Source: Emydura subglobosa (lineage: Eukaryota; Chordata; Testudines; Chelidae). From it: DNA of 64,000 bases. Below, piece after piece: positions 1 to 12,528 of the stretch. Position numbers and translations under genes: made by a program. A model generated the notes under the pieces. The model was not told the origin of the DNA and did not search any database. It saw nothing but the letters and a program-made list of their open reading frames with translations. Where the stretch lies: contig ML679966.1 of NCBI GenBank assembly GCA_007922225.1, forward strand, positions 33,649,383 to 33,713,382, given 5' to 3'. The first letter of the stretch is position 1, and each line of letters begins with the position of its first letter.

Positions 1-834
1 GGATGGCATGGGGGAATGGAGAGCCTATCTTATGAGAGGGGACTGGAAGAGCTTGGCTTGTTTAGCCTAGCAAAAAAAAAAAAGGCCGAGACAGGATATG
101 ATTACCCCTCTAATGTGTTTATAGGGAACAAATACCAATGAGAGAGAAGAGCTATTTAAGACAAAGGACAATGCTGGCACAAGAACAAATGGATATAAAC
201 TGGCCATGAGGAAAAAAATAGGAAATTGGAAGGTTTCTAACCATCAGAGCAGTGAGGTTCTGGAACAGCCTCCCAACAAGCATTTTGGGGGCAATCTTAA
301 TTAGTTTTAAGAGAGCTGGACAAATTTGAGTGCAATTGTTTGATGTGGTTGCTTGTGATGGTGGGGGGCAGGACTCGATAGCCCTGGGGCTCACTTCTGA
401 TTTATGTCTCATGATCCTAAAACTCATGCTTCAGGGTTTCAGATGGCCACTGATTGATCAGGAAGGGATTTTCCCCTGTCCCTTGTGTACTCTATAAGGC
501 TTTTACAAATTTTTTACTCCATGGCAGATTGGCAGTGTAATTGGGGGGCTATTGGCCTTTCTCTGCAGTGTCTGTCATTTACCCAGATAATCCAGGCACC
601 TCTCAATCATTTATTTTACATTGTGGGCTCCTCAAGCACTTGTATATCTTAGTCCCCCTATTCTCTTCCTGTGGCATGTAATAGCCTAGTTTTCTGTGAG
701 CTATAATACTTTGGTATGATTTTGGTTGTATGGGTTTAGTGTGCAGGAGGTGGGTGGTGTTGGTGGCCTGTGATATACAAGAGGTCAGACTACATCGATG
801 ATCTGGTAATTTCTTCTGGCCCTAGACTTATCTA
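1..834 (+). mobile_element. CR1 LINE, 3' portion (cut by window start)
   Basis: The text runs through the familiar CR1 3' region in sense orientation: 'gcttggcttgtttagcct', then 'ttctaaccatcagagcagtg', then 'ttctggaacagcctcc', ending near 'cctgtgatatacaagaggtc'. No open frame of useful length remains and an A-run interrupts the start, so this is a dead, diverged copy. Its 5' side lies outside the window. Family recognition is from memory of CR1 consensus wording, not from a search. Confidence 0.8.
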
Positions 835-2734
835 CTCTACCACTTACATTGGCAAAAAGTATGTTACTATCGGGTGTGAATGTTCCACCCCACTGAGCAA
901 TATAAGTTTCACTGATGTAAGTGCTAGAGAGACAACACTATGTCGGTGGGAGAGCTTATAGTTATGCTGCTCGCGGGGGTGCTTCTCTCCTTTCAGCATA
1001 GAGGGTCTTCACCAGCTTCGCTGCAGTGGTGATAATAGTGCAGTACGGACAAATCTTTCTCTTCTGTCTTACCTGCCAACAGCCACCAGAGGGCAAACAG
1101 CTAATAGAAAATTTTGTTACAATTAGATTGTTACCAAATATAGCCTATGGACAACTTTTAAGCAAGATTTAACTATTTTGAAGTTTGAAGAGGTAGCATG
1201 TCCAGCTTTTTAGAAGGATTGACCTCAATCTTCAGAGTAAGTATGGTAGTTTTCTAGCCAAACCATTTTTATTATTCCAAATTCTCAGGGTCTAAAAAAT
1301 AAGCCTCTTAATTGAATCTGTGTACAAGTTGTAGCCTTAACAATGCAGAGGCTATTCATAATTCAGTTTTCAATAATGTATACTTTAAATTTAAATTAAT
1401 AAAATACAGGTTGCAAAATATCAAACCCAGAGATTCAGAAATTTGGGTTTAAATGTTGTGATTTACCTGGGAAGCTCTTCAGTTTAATCACATTATATTA
1501 TGATAAATCTCACATTACCCTTTCATTGACACAAATGAACATGAGATGTAAACATTTTTACCTTGGATATAAGCAGTGTGGGAAGTATTAGTTTGCCCTT
1601 AGACCAACTTTTTGCCACTTGTAGCATCAAATGGGGTTCTGATTAAAGTTACCATTCATCCTGCATGTCATGAAGCAGTCCTATAATTAGAAAGTTCTCT
1701 TATATAGAATATGGCCTATAATCTGGTTTCTTATATTTCTCCTAAAATGTCTGGAAAGGTCCTCTAACTTTCACACTAAGGTCAATCACATGAGCAACAA
1801 CAGATTGTAATTAATCTCTCTCTCATTCTGACTGATTATTTTAAAAATACTATTTAACTTGGTCTCCATTTGTCATGAAGCTGGTTAAACAAACTTGAAA
1901 AAGGTCATCACATGAAGGAGGAAGAGATATAAAGTGCATCTTATCTTTCTATTCTCTTGTTGAGAGAGTACCGATTCCTTTCATTCTTTTATTTGCAGGA
2001 AATACAAACGTCTTGCCTACATGTATTTCTCTAGCATTTATCAATCTGAGGCCTAAATTCTTTCCTCTGTCTCTCTAAGGTGAGTAAATGGAAGCATTTT
2101 ATAGCATGATCACATCTCCCTGTCACTTGCAAAACACATCTGAAGGATAGGTAATCTCTGGGTGGGAAGTAGGTGAAGATACATGCATGAGGCAGAACAT
2201 ACATCATTCCCAGAACAACCCCTTGGAAATTCCATACAAAAGCTAATACTGGCCCAGTCGCTGTTAACGTTTGTGTGCACCATGTACAGAACTTCCTCAC
2301 CCCACAACCTAAGCATTGTTCTAGCAGGACAGAATGATTGAAGTTCAGCAACAGCATGCAAAATGCAGCTGCTTCCACTGAGAAAATGAATCAGGATGGC
2401 TTCTGAGAACTCTTGACCTCACGTAGTAGACTCAGCCAATACAAGTTGGCACCTATACTACATGGCTTATATGCCCTATTACAGTCAACCTATCCAGCTC
2501 AAAATTTTAAAAAGTAAAGTGAATTTTTCCTTAGTTTCACAGCCATCCAAATAGCAAAAGCTTTAGTAAATTATTTCTTTGAAAACTATTGTAAAATTGT
2601 TCCAATTTCTTGAGCACTTCACAAACTTGAAAACAGGCAAAATGCTATGAAATTTTTGGGGGTACAACTGTTGCACCAGCTATAGAGATAAGAATGCAAC
2701 GTTCATTGATTTACTTTATAAAAATAAATCTAGT
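835..2734. other. intergenic, nothing recognised
   Basis: AT-rich sequence without a convincing open frame, repeat boundary or conserved motif on either strand. The antisense frames at 2031-2378 have no family resemblance that I can see. Confidence 0.6.
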
Positions 2735-2842
2735 ACTCTATCATTATTTATTGCTTGTATTGGCATAGTGCCTAGAACCCTATTGTACTAGGTGTTGTAC
2801 GAAGACAGAACAGACTCCTTGCCCTGGGGTCCTTACCATCTA
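2735..2842 (-). repeat. L2-like LINE 3' end, antisense
   Basis: The stretch 'accctattgtactaggtgtt' is the reverse complement of the motif 'gcacctagcacaatggggtc' that ends the L2-like LINE at 26840-27419. Next to it, 'ccttgccctggggtccttac' reverse-complements the 'gtaagctctttggggcag' motif of the same LINE. Two matching landmarks in the right order support a short antisense copy. Confidence 0.65.
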
Positions 2843-2967
2843 ATGAAAGATGCTCAAATGACAGTCCTGGAATTGTATGCAGTGGTGGTGTAGCCATGCT
2901 GGTCCCTTTCTTACCCACACAATGCATGAGCCAGTATTGTCAGGAGTTGAGATGTCGATAGGCTCCC

Positions 2968-3664
2968 TGTGATGGGGTGTACCAGCCCCTCCCGCCAGAG
3001 GGGGAGCCTTTAGCTTCCAGGAAGGCCCCTTCCTCTCATGCACCCTGTGCATGCCCTGGCAGGAGGTGGGACTTAAAAGCCCAGCAGAGGCCTCAGAGCG
3101 GGACAGGACAGTAGAGAAGAGAGACCCACTCCCAGAGCCCACAAGAAGGGACACAGTGCGGAGGATGATAGCCGCTTAGAGAGTCCTGCCATACACAGGG
3201 AGGCTTTAGGACTGCTTCACAGCTCAGCCCGGGTGGTTTGTTGGGCCCCACTGCACACAGGAAGCTCTTGAGAAGTTGTGTTATAGGCGACCAGAGGCCA
3301 AGCACGACGCTTCGGGGCCTGCCCAGGTTGGGAATTGTACTGACACACACACCCCTCGAGGGGGGACCTAGGCACTCTCCCTCACACTCCCTTACACTCT
3401 GCCATACAGGAACAGACTCCATGTGTGCCAGGTCACACCACTATATGGCCCAGCCACCCCTGCTTCTGGATGGCTAGGCAACCAGGGCAAATTTGGGGGT
3501 CACAATGCCTTTCCCTGAAACTTGGCCCAACCACCCCTCCATCTGTACAGAGGGTCGGCCAGGTAAAATTTCAGTGGTGTAGTGATCACAGGGCTAGACT
3601 GACGTTCCAGACCCCTCCATCAGTGATATACTGATTTAGTAAAGGACCGCTGCTTAAAAGTGGC
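2968..3664. repeat. possible solo LTR or other GC-rich repeat
   Basis: From 'tgtgatggggtgtaccag' onward the base composition jumps to GC-rich and stays so until the hAT element at 3673. The start and the style resemble retrotransposon LTRs, but I could not define a right boundary, a target duplication or a second copy in the window. It could equally be unrelated GC-rich repeat DNA. Confidence 0.25.
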
Positions 3665-3672
3665 TGGGTCAT

Positions 3673-4121
3673 CAGGGCCGTCCGTAGTGGAGTGCAGGCC
3701 CTGGGCAGAGGAGGCTGCCGTCGGGCTCTGAAGAGCGTGCAGGAAGCTGTCCCCCAGTTCCCAACTGCGAGCTGGGGCATGGGTGGCTGCCGCCTGGCTC
3801 CCAGCTGGGATGTGGGAGGCTTCCGCCAGGCTGGGACCCTGGGACGTGGGCAAGCCACAAGTGGCTGCTGTGGCCCAGCTCCTGAGGCGCGGGAGGCTGC
3901 CACTGGACTCCCAGCCAGGACCCAGAAGGCTGTTGCTTGTCTTCCCAGGATTCGGGCGGCTGCTGCCTGCCTCCTAGCTGGGAGCTGGGACCAGGCAGGA
4001 CGTGGGTGGCTGCCTCCCAGATCATGTGGATTTGCAGGAACCAGGGGACCAGCGCAGGGTCCCCCAATGCGTGGGGCCCGGGGTGGTCACCCCTATTCGC
4101 CCTACCCTAGGGATGGCTCTG
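3673..4121. mobile_element. non-autonomous hAT-type element with internal minisatellite
   Basis: The ends form imperfect terminal inverted repeats: CAGGGCCGTCCGTAG at the left and, read on the other strand, CAGAGCCATCCCTAG at the right (12 of 15 match). They are flanked by an 8-bp duplication, TGGGTCAT (3665-3672) and TAGGCCAT (4122-4129), with 6 of 8 matching. Eight-base duplications and CAG-type ends are hallmarks of hAT transposons. There is no transposase. The interior is a degenerate GC-rich repeat built on 'ggctgccgcctggctcccag' variants, and the long frames on both strands here are composition artefacts. Confidence 0.7.
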
Positions 4122-4129
4122 TAGGCCAT

Positions 4130-6112
4130 GTTCCCCCTTCCCCTACCTCTGCTCTGCAGCCTGTGGAACTTTGAGCAAGTGCGAAAAACGTGGACATTTG
4201 TCTCCCCTCGCCACCCCGCTGCACTGGCACCACTGATGGGAGTTGGATCAGGTCCTTATACATTACTGACTGTTAGGTGTTCAATGCAGAAAGCACACAG
4301 GTGAGAAACCAGGGCGCTGATGGAAGGAAGGAAAGAATATTGTTAGCAGCATGACTGCAAAAGGAGGGTTACTGGCACTGCCACTTAATGATCAGGCTGG
4401 GGTGTGACAGGTTGTTTTCCTCCCAAGTCGTCTTCTTTCTCACTATAGCTCCACCATGTGGTAGTCTGTCCCTTTTAGTGACTCAGCCCTCTAGCCGGGT
4501 CCCATGTTCAAGTTCACCCTTTTTGTGGTACAGAGAGAGAGTCCAATAACATGGAAGTCTTCAGAAGTCAGCCAGGGCTTTCCCCTTGGGCTAGTCTTAG
4601 GACTAGGATCATTGTGCCTTTAGGATTTTTCCCAACTAGGTTTCCCTGCTGATTAATAGACTTTTGTCATTATCCCCTCTAGGGGTTGGTAGGAGGGTCT
4701 AATGGCTGACAGCGAAGGGCTGCACCTATGGGTGCTATGCAGCTGACTCCCTGGATCACTTCCTACTAGTGCCTCTTTTTTCCTCAGGATAAAGTAAAGA
4801 ACTGGACACAAAATTAAAGTTTGACCTTCAAAAATCAGCAGTCCCACCATGTAGGCTTGGCCAGGTCAGTATCTCTGAACCTCAGGCAGCAAGAGCTCCT
4901 GTGATGCTCCTTCCCCGAGGTCAGGTCTGATCTCTGCCTACTTCTGAGCTACTCTGCTTCCCCTTTTAAGCCCTACTTCCAGCTTGTGCAGATTTTGCGG
5001 GTGTGGTGGGATGTGACTCACTAGGCCCAGAGTGACTCCTTAACGATGCCTTCTCCAATATGATGTTTTTATACCCCATCATGACAATTCATCAGATGGA
5101 AGACCTTACCTGGCCTACAGCTCAGAGGCCAGACAAGGAGTACCTTTTCCAAGGACCAGATTGTCTCCTATATGGAAATATTGAGTTAGAAATAATAAGG
5201 AAACAGGCCATTCTATGACGTTCCCTTGGGGGAATTCCCTTAGGGGAGGGAGATTCCCCCATCACCCATGAAAGAAGCAGGCATTGTCCTCCCAAACTGC
5301 CATATTTCCCATGAGCTCATCAGGGGCCTTGTGTCTTCACAGCTGTCTGGGCCACCCATGGCTCCATTGCAGCACAGCTCCATTAGAGCCATGTTGTCAG
5401 GAATTCTCTTGCTGGTTGCTCCCGTATCCTCTCTCCTCAGGGCAGGTTCAACAGTCTGGAATCCCTGTGGGGTTGATGGAAGTGACAATACAAATAATGT
5501 CCATCCCCCTGCCTCCCTGCTTCCCAACTACACACCCTGAATCCCTGCTGAGTGGATCCAGGGAGGAACTATCCTACTGGATTTGTATCTTCTCCACCTC
5601 TAGGTCAAATAACAAATTGATTAGCCAGTAGAGAGTCCGACCACATTGATCCATTGCCTCACATTCTAAAAATGACATAGGACCAGGTTTTCAAATGGGT
5701 GTTAGGTGCCTATGAGATGGTGTGTTAATGTGAAAGCAGGTCCTCTGGTCAGATGGAGCATTGCACAGTCCAGTCAGTGTGCTCCTCTTGCCTGAGTCCC
5801 TGTGGTAGTCCCATTTTGAGCTATAAAAGTATTAGTCTCAATCCCATGGGGGTATACGTTTCCTCTTATATTTGGCAGGATTAGCTGGTCCTAGTCCTCA
5901 GGGGGTCTAGAAACCCAGTTGGCTCCTGAGGCTGAGGGATCGGTAGGGGAATCCTGGCCTACCCACGCCACTGGGTTACACCTTAGGGCCTTTAAACCAG
6001 ACAGGCAGAATCAAGCCTCAATAACTCCTCCTCCTGTGCCCTGAACTCCTTCCTGCCTCCCCTGGTTCTGTAGGCTTCTCCAGCCTGTAGATCTGGTCAT
6101 GCCTTCTTTACA
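4130..6112. other. intergenic, unassigned repeat-like DNA
   Basis: Moderately GC-rich text with no supported gene. Parts near 4880-5060 and 5975-6110 have the flavour of gypsy LTR fragments, and 5676-5720 resembles one arm of an amniote MITE, but no boundaries could be set. The frames at 5240-5631 on both strands overlap each other and show no recognisable domain. Confidence 0.4.
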
Positions 6113-6390
6113 AGTATGTCTACATTGCAGTTAAAAAACAGCTGGCCTGTGCTAGCTGACAAGACACATGGAGCTTGGGCTGTGGGGCTTTTTAATTGGG
6201 TTGTAGACATTCAGGCTTGAAATGGAGCCCAGGCTTTAGGAGGACCCTGTGAGATAAGAGGGTCCCAAAGCTCAGACTGCAGCTTAAGCCAGAATGTCTA
6301 CAGTTCTGCAGATAAACAGCCCTTAACCAGTGAGCCCCATCAGCTGGTACAGGCCAGTAACAGGTGTCTAATTGCAGTGTAGACATACCC
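6113..6390. repeat. foldback (palindromic) MITE
   Basis: The left end reads 'agtatgtctacattgcagtt' and the right end, on the opposite strand, reads 'gggtatgtctacactgcaat', so the element is bounded by inverted repeats. Inner segments also pair, giving a largely palindromic unit of about 280 bp without coding capacity. A related copy lies at 32228-32475. Superfamily is not decided because the target duplication is unclear. Confidence 0.65.
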
Positions 6391-9300
6391 TGGGTGGCCT
6401 CTCACCAGCTTGCTCATAGGACTTTCCTTCTCCAGCCTGCTTGCTCCTTTGACAGCCTCCCTTCCCCACTGCTTCTCAGTCCTTTTATTCTCCCAGATGG
6501 TGTGAGGCTGCCAGTCAGCACTGGTTGGTACTTACTGCTTTAACTTTTTGACTGGGATGCCAGCATACGGTCTATACATCCCATGAGAATGCCTAAAGCT
6601 GCATTTAGGCTAAGGCATCTAACTGCATCTTTAGGAGCCTAAATTCCTTTAAAAATCTGGCCCATCATTCCTTATTCTTTGCTAATTGGTAAGTATTGGG
6701 CATATGATTAATTTACCAAATGCAATTAATATCAGCCTGTATGTTACTGCTCATTAAATGTTGAATTTACAACAACATTGTCTATAACTCTCTTCTCTTA
6801 TGCTTTTTAATGGGATTATTTAGGCAGGAATGCCTTACTTGAAATCTCCTAATAATAGAAACCCTCTCCCAGAAACATACAGCAGCACCATCACCAAAAC
6901 CAATATAATCTATTTTCCAAAACTCACTAATGCCAAGAATATCTCATGCTCAAAATAAAAATTTTAAAACCAAAAGCAAATTTTGTGACCATGTCAATTT
7001 CATGACCAGATAGTACAGTATAGTCTGAATTTTGTACTGTTGGTTCTGACTAAAATGGTATTATGAGATATTGCCACTAGATGGTGCTTGATTGTTTTGT
7101 ACTGTGTAAGCTGTTTCCACAGGAAAAAATGTTAATAGAATGCAAATCTATGTAGTTTAACACTGAAAAATCAGTAAATGACCAAGTTAAGGTTGCATTA
7201 CAGTGAAGTCTTTAATAATATCATATGTTATTTCTCAAATACTACATCATAATTCTTCTACAACTTTAGATATGTATGTAACATTTTGGAATATATTTTT
7301 AATTATTTTCTGCTTGCAGTATGTTCATTGTCATAATGCTGCACTAAATCTTTACCTACAGATTTCTAGATTATAAATCTTAATAATTTTGTCAGAATGA
7401 ATGTACTGTACATTTTCTCTTCACTCAGTAGCATAGTTTTTATTAGGTACAATTCAGGGGATTAATTAAAAGTACACAGCTAACTTAGCAGCAAAGTATG
7501 ATGGCATATATACGCTAGCAAATTTTTACTATTAATACATGTGATATACTTTATCTTTAGTCTTCCCTTTTTATATACAAATTTCTCATGAGGAACAAAA
7601 TTGGAGGGTTTTTAAAGGTAATTAAATGGGTATTTTCTTTGTCTGCGTATATGTAAATGCGACATTTTAAATTCCCAGTATATGTTGAAAGTAGTTAATT
7701 TTTAAGTATCTTGTATTCCAGAGAAAATATGGTGTCTGGTTCTGCTAGTAAAGAAAAATACAGGAAACTTGTCTTAAGAACCCCAATGAAATATTTTATT
7801 AGCAAATCAACTTTATTAAAAAATGTAGGGCAGAACTGTACTCTGTGGGGCATTATATGAGGAGATTGCTTCATAAGGATGGTGTCTTATGCAGGTTTCT
7901 CTGTATATTACAACAGCACCTGAAATCATTGTACTCTACAAACAAGATGAGCAGCTTTTTCCCAGTGTTCTCAGTTACTTTACTCCAACCATAACATTTG
8001 TCTTATGCTGAACTCAGAATGTTGGTAAATGATAATGATGATAATATTTGAAAATAGTTGATATAAAAAGTACTAATTAATTCCAAGATAAAACTGAAAA
8101 ACTGTAATTTTTGGTGCAAATATTCTCATATACATCCCAAATAAAAAGGGAATCTTCATACAGGCTACTGAACAGTGAACTTTTTGAAGAACATATCTGA
8201 GACCTTTTAACTAGTCTTCTTTATGTGTCCAACATACAAGACTCTGGATCAAAGGAGAACCTGTATCTTAAAATTTGTAATTAAAGAATACATCTTCCAT
8301 TGTCATTGGTAAATTTCTTCAATCTGTCACTAAGGGGTATCTAAAATGATTGTTAATGGACTGTAGATGAAGACATATAAAATTGCTTCTAGGACCAAAG
8401 GCTCTAGGGCAAAAATGTGGAAAGTGCTCAGCTCTGTGCAAATACCTAGACAGATAATGTATGTATGACAAGCGTCTAGTGATGGGTTAATCCAGGCCTG
8501 GTTAAAACACACTTCCATGCTCTACCTCAGTTATGGAACACAGATAAGATTCTATCTACATTACTTATTGCTACCATATTATAACCAGGTAAAAGGACGA
8601 TAGTGTTGAAGCTAGGTCTCCCTCACATGACTATATTTATAGTGTAGACAGTTCCTTAATGTTTATCTAACAACTAAAAGGGTATTAAGTCATGAATTAT
8701 GTATTGTACCCACTCACACTCCTACAAGGCCCTCTGCCATTGAAAGCATGAGTTCTATGTTAATTAAAGGACAGTCACTGAAACTGAAAATTTGCAGAGT
8801 TATCAAAACTCCTAGGCCCAGACTTTCACCAATGAAATTTGAGTTTTCTCCTCACTGAAGTGGTCTGGATAACAGCTGAGAAATCGCTTTAAAGTGGTCA
8901 GCTGACTTACACTGTTTACCTTTTTTGTTGGGACTAATTTAACAGCTTCAGAGTGGATTTTAGGAGGGAGGTCTCTGTTACTCCACTGAGTGAGCAATGT
9001 TTGTAAGTACTGTATATTGTAGTGACCCACGCTTTCCATTTTGTCAAGAGTTTTGCTAAACAATTATGCATGTACAAGAGCATGTATGGGCATGTTGAAC
9101 ACTTCTCTCTGGAGGGTTGGGAGGCAACAATTTCTTCATCAGGAAACAAAACTTCTTCTAAATAACTCCAGTTTTCACAGCTTGAAGATAAAAGCTAGTT
9201 AGAAATCTGTTATACATTTACCAGCCTTCATGTTCAAGGACTCTCCTAGGAGGACATGCTGCCATTGTGACTCCCTCACTTTGCCTCCTGGGTGAGGAGT

Positions 9301-10002
9301 AGAGTTGGAGCTCAGAATCCAGTTACTGCTAGTTCCATCAAAATTACAATTGCACTGAATTACTGCTGAAATGTGCACACTACAAGAGGGATACCTGCCA
9401 TGGAGAGCTGTTGTTCCTCCCGTTTGTCCCTCCCCCCCGCCAACCTAATACCACAGAACCCCAACCGTGCTATTCTTGTAAGACTCCAGAGGAACACACT
9501 TTGGAACCACTACTCTCCCACTGCATGTTTAAAGGCTCTCTGGCATACTTTGTTCCCCTTCTTACAAGATCATGGTAGAAAGTACGTGCTCAAAATGCAA
9601 CTGTTCAATATCTGTATCAGGTTTCACTTCACCTGCAAATTCACTCTTCCTACTCTCATGGGAAATGGAAAGGATTTTTTTGAAGCGTATTCAGGGTATA
9701 CTGATTTTTAAATGGCAAAGAAGAAATTTTGAGTTTTGTCTGAATTCAACTTTGTTTATCCTCAACAGAAATAGTAAACTATTTCGTTCTCAGTAATGTT
9801 AACATGCACTGTATTCATAACCGGAATCCTTAAATTACTACTCTGTGGGTGCATTCCTGACAAAGTAGTTTTTTACTTCTTTAATGTTTACTAAAAGTTG
9901 ACAATCATTCCTTTAATTTTCTCACTACCTCTGAACTCCATCACCTCTCCACTCAGAAAAAGGGTATTGTAAATATTACTACAGTAATCTAAATTTGTAT
10001 AT
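6391..10002. other. intergenic, mostly unassigned AT-rich DNA
   Basis: About 3.6 kb of AT-rich sequence. A short MITE-like fragment with 'gcatctttaggagcctaaat' wording sits near 6586-6663. The only coding-like signal is the antisense frame listed separately at 8812-9063. Nothing else stands out. Confidence 0.5.
8812..9063 (-). pseudogene. unidentified antisense open frame, possible retrocopy fragment
   Basis: The minus strand carries 83 codons with ordinary protein composition, including 'KMESVGHYNIQYLQTLLTQW' and 'KKVNSVSQLTTLKRFLSCY'. A stop lies just upstream in the same frame, and an overlapping frame continues to about 9149 with 'SREKCSTCPYMLLYMH'. That arrangement could mean a frame-shifted or truncated pseudogene. 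I do not recognise the family and no intron structure is visible. Chance is possible at this length, but the composition is less biased than in most other spurious frames here. Confidence 0.25.
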
Positions 10003-10075
10003 TACTTTTCATCCAAAGATCCCAAAGCATTTTACAAATATTAATGAAATATCATTCTAGTACACTCTAGACTCA
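10003..10075 (+). repeat. fragment of an ancient amniote SINE/LINE repeat
   Basis: The wording 'cttttcatccaaagatccca' followed by 'aagcattttacaaat' matches the start of the same old repeat that is better preserved at 33640-33800. Only the first segment is retained. Confidence 0.4.
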
Positions 10076-11029
10076 TACCATAAATATTTTGAGTTAGAAT
10101 AAGATCTTTGATATAAATTGGTACAACATCAACTTCAATAAATTCCCCTTTTAGATTAAGGATAAATCCCAACTTCTATTCTTACATATTTATTCTATTG
10201 TTCAAATTCCCTTTGGATTGATATTTCCCATGTCTGATGTTAAATTGGAAGGGAAAACTTTCTCCTATGTTTTCTAAGGAAAAAATTTGTTTGCATAACT
10301 CAGAAATTGAAATATCAGATTGTGCTTATTCTGTAGACCTTATTGAGCAAGGAAAAAATTCAAATGTGGAGAAAATCAGTTCTTTAAATTATTTTTTTAA
10401 ATTATTTTAAAGTCAGCAGTTTTGTGCACATTTATTAGGCATTTTTTCTTTTCTTTTGCAATGCATTGTTAAGACTGGATGCCTTTCTGCTACGTATGTT
10501 TAGTCAAACACAAGTTATAGCAGTACCTTATTTTAGTGTCCATGCAAAGTGTAGCGTTTTGTATTTTGGATTCTGAATTTCAACACACTAAATTCAAAGA
10601 AACTGCCTGGTGACATCTAGTCACTGTTGAGCATTTTGAAATATGAGCACTTACTATCACCTCCTTCCTGATTTACAAGCCAAGTGACAGTGAAACTACT
10701 TCCACTGAATTTCAATTATTTTTTAATGAAAACTTCACACCAATATTTTGTTATGGAACATAATTAGCTAGCAGGTTCATATGTTAGGTCTGTATGAGTG
10801 TCTGTATTAGCAGTATACCTTCCCAGTAAACTCTCTCCTCCCTCTGAGTTGGGACACAATGCTTGTTTTTCTTGCATTCTCAGAGCATGCTCACTTAACA
10901 GATTCTTACGTATTCGCTCGTGATAATTAATTTTCAATTATTAGACAATTATAGACATTAGAAGATTATAACTGAAACACACAGTCACCTGTTTTCTTCA
11001 CTCACCTTTTATGCTTCTCATTGTTTATT
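10076..11029. other. intergenic, nothing recognised
   Basis: AT-rich sequence with no open frame of note, no terminal repeats and no match to other parts of the window that I could see. Confidence 0.55.
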
Positions 11030-12528
11030 TTCTGTGCTAGCTATCGCTACCTGGTTGCAGTTTGTCAAGTCAAGGTTGGCTGCAGATACCACAGACAGAG
11101 AAGCCATTAGTAAGAAGCTAGAGCTGTGCGTCAATCTCTTAGACCCCACTAAGCACCCAGAGGCAATAGTAAACATCGCCAGTGATAAAGTGGCACCACC
11201 ATCAGTCACTTACAATTAGAATTCACCACATGCAAAAATTTGAACGTAGCTGGCCAATGGGTAACATAATACCAAGGATAATAGAGGCACGGACTGTGAA
11301 AAAAGCATGTATAGGTTATTCCAACAAAGGTATTTGATACTAACTTTATCTGTTCAAGATGATAAGCCTACAAGCAAGTTCACAAGAGGTTGACATCAAG
11401 AATATTTTGTCATGTGAGTTGGTTCCTGTACGAGAGACAGTGTTCATTGATTTTGGTGACATAAGGATTGCTAAGGCCAAGTCTAACCTAAAGAAGCAGC
11501 TGCAGACAGAGGTGTCAAGTATACATAGAAGTTGCCTGCACAGTCATTGATAGTTCTGCATTGATGGATAGTACATTGGCTAGTAAGTAGTATCATCAAG
11601 GAATTTGTGACCAGTTTCAGAGTCTACACTGAACACATGCTAGCAGCTGGTGATATATACCTTGTCTTTGACAGGTACAAAAACTTCAGCACGAAGAGTG
11701 TCACGAGACAGAGCTACAGGAGCAAGAAGAATGCATCAGTTGAGTATAAGTATACACCTACCTCCAAAGAAAGCTATCTTGATGGATACTGGGACCAGCC
11801 ACCAGCATCTGTCACTGGCCACTGTCAGAAGATAGGATACTGGGCTAGATGGATCATTGGTCTGACCCAGTATGGCTGTTCTTATGTACTGAAAATAAGA
11901 GACAATTGTTTGACATAATTTGTACAGAACTCATTCACGACAGTAAGTTTTACCAACAACACACACAAAAGCATAAGCTAGTCATCACAGGTGGAGACAA
12001 CATCCCATCTGAAATACACCAGAGAGGTGTGGTGATCAACAGAGAAGATATGGCTGCCTCGCCTGAGGAAGTTCACAACATCTTTGTATATGTGGTGTGA
12101 TGTGGTGATACAAATGGTGATAGTTGCACAAGAGAAACTGGTGGGAATAGCAGTATTATCAGATGACATTGACATATTTTTCTTACTCTTGCACCATTAC
12201 CTTGAACAACACCTAACATCCTTTGTGGTTATGGAACCCAGTCCAAAAGAGAGATGTAATAGACATTGGTTATACTGCAGAGCAGTACCAGGACTGTTAA
12301 CTGCCCACGTGCTTTCAGGCTGTGATATGCTAGCTTCCTATTTTGGCCTCAGCAAAGGCACTGTGTTGAAGATTCTGCAAGCTGGATTCTTCCTCTCTTT
12401 GTTTGGTGATGTCAATGATTGATGTTATTGAACAGGCAACCAAATTCATGGCTGCATACTATGGACTATGTGCCACCACATTGAAAGCATGGCAGATATC
12501 ATGGGCAGCGAAAACTGGTAAAGATACC
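11030..12528 (+). pseudogene. decayed PIN/FEN-nuclease-like transposon-associated gene, 5' part
   Basis: Successive plus-strand frames read as pieces of one protein. The pieces are 11034-11219 (TTDREAISKKLELCVNLLDP), 11359-11550 (DIKNILSCELVPVRETVFID), about 11620-11760 (AGDIYLVFDRYKNFSTKSVT), 11900-12080, and 12084-12528. The last contains SDDIDIFFLLLHH near 12159 and LSGCDMLASYFGLSKGTVLK near 12312. Acidic residues set in 'DDxD' and 'SGCD' contexts are the kind seen in PIN/FEN-like nuclease domains of an uncharacterised family widespread in animals; that placement is from memory. Stops and frameshifts, a CR1 insertion (11795-11890) and the gypsy insertion at 12529 show it is dead. The frame resumes at 19353. 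Confidence 0.55.
11795..11890 (+). mobile_element. CR1 LINE 3'-end fragment
   Basis: Contains 'ggccactgtcagaagatagg' and 'tggtctgacccagtatggct', the terminal CR1 segment also present at 36780-36857. It breaks the surrounding PIN-like reading frame: coding-like sequence with the same family character lies on both sides. Confidence 0.75.

Noticed and set aside
3586..4174. Several overlapping frames of 64-160 codons
   Set aside because: They fall in the GC-rich array of the hAT element, on both strands, with no domain.
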